30,836 nt of DNA from Apostichopus californicus. Taxonomy: Eukaryota > Echinodermata > Holothuroidea > Aspidochirotida > Stichopodidae. How positions within the stretch are numbered: the first letter of the stretch is position 1; every line of letters begins with the position of its first letter. This document shows positions 30,824 to 30,836 of this stretch, piece after piece. The stretch lies in assembly GCA_020650975.1 (NCBI GenBank), contig JAIPMN010060489.1:1-30836 (forward strand), given 5' to 3'. Both the position numbers and the translations under genes were made by a program. The notes below the pieces were generated by a model. That model did no database searches. It was not told the DNA's origin and saw only the letters and a list, made by a program, of their open reading frames with translations.

Positions 30824-30836
30824 ATCTTTTACAAGG
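30824..30836 (+). CDS. CYLD-like: CYLD-like deubiquitinase, start of exon 6 (partial)
   Basis: TGATCTTTCAG|ATC is an acceptable acceptor. In phase 1 the 13 visible bases read DLLQG after the split codon, without a stop. Too little is visible for more than a tentative call. Confidence 0.4.

Overview
The window is AT-rich eukaryotic DNA with intron-bearing genes, long introns and many decayed transposable elements. The mix of a DIRS-type retroelement, non-LTR fragments, fold-back elements, satellite blocks rich in AGGTCA and many TAGGCCTA octamers suggests a marine invertebrate deuterostome, most likely an echinoderm. The species call is an inference; the eukaryotic call is firm.

The only gene I can assemble runs on the + strand from about 16,648 to beyond the right edge. 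Five complete coding exons (16,720-17,026; 19,388-19,551; 20,317-20,601; 27,880-28,099; 30,381-30,671) and the first bases of a sixth (30,824) join in a consistent phase chain (1, 0, 0, 1, 1). They encode the N-terminal part of a CYLD-like deubiquitinase: an N-terminal region, a first CAP-Gly domain, a divergent second CAP-Gly domain and a polar linker. The catalytic USP domain must lie to the right of the window.

The main structural feature is an old inverted duplication whose axis is near 12,955. Homologous blocks pair across the axis: 12,480-12,866 with 13,044-13,425; 11,425-11,745 with 13,790-14,085; and about 5,257-7,290 with about 16,180-19,236. The left arm carries a second, intact copy of CYLD-like coding exon 1 on the minus strand (6,429-6,735), with the same splice acceptor, the same 72-nt leader, the same six-codon upstream ORF and the same donor. 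The two first exons are therefore head to head, about 10 kb apart. The arms have since been made unequal by insertions.

Layout: 1-5,257 holds a broken DIRS-type retrotransposon with an inserted 1.35-kb inverted-repeat element and a hairpin at its right end. 5,257-7,290 is the left arm with exon 1 of the second copy. 7,300-11,420 has no recognisable gene. 11,425-14,085 is the centre of the duplication, with a 0.6-kb transposon that has an 8-bp target duplication. 14,085-16,180 is repeat-rich and ends in a LINE fragment. 16,180-19,236 is the right arm with exon 1 and a second LINE fragment. 19,236-30,836 is the body of the + strand gene. Its large third intron holds a tRNA-like SINE head, two satellite blocks and an RNase H relic. 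Its fourth intron holds a near-perfect 1-kb palindromic fold-back element with a 9-bp target duplication.
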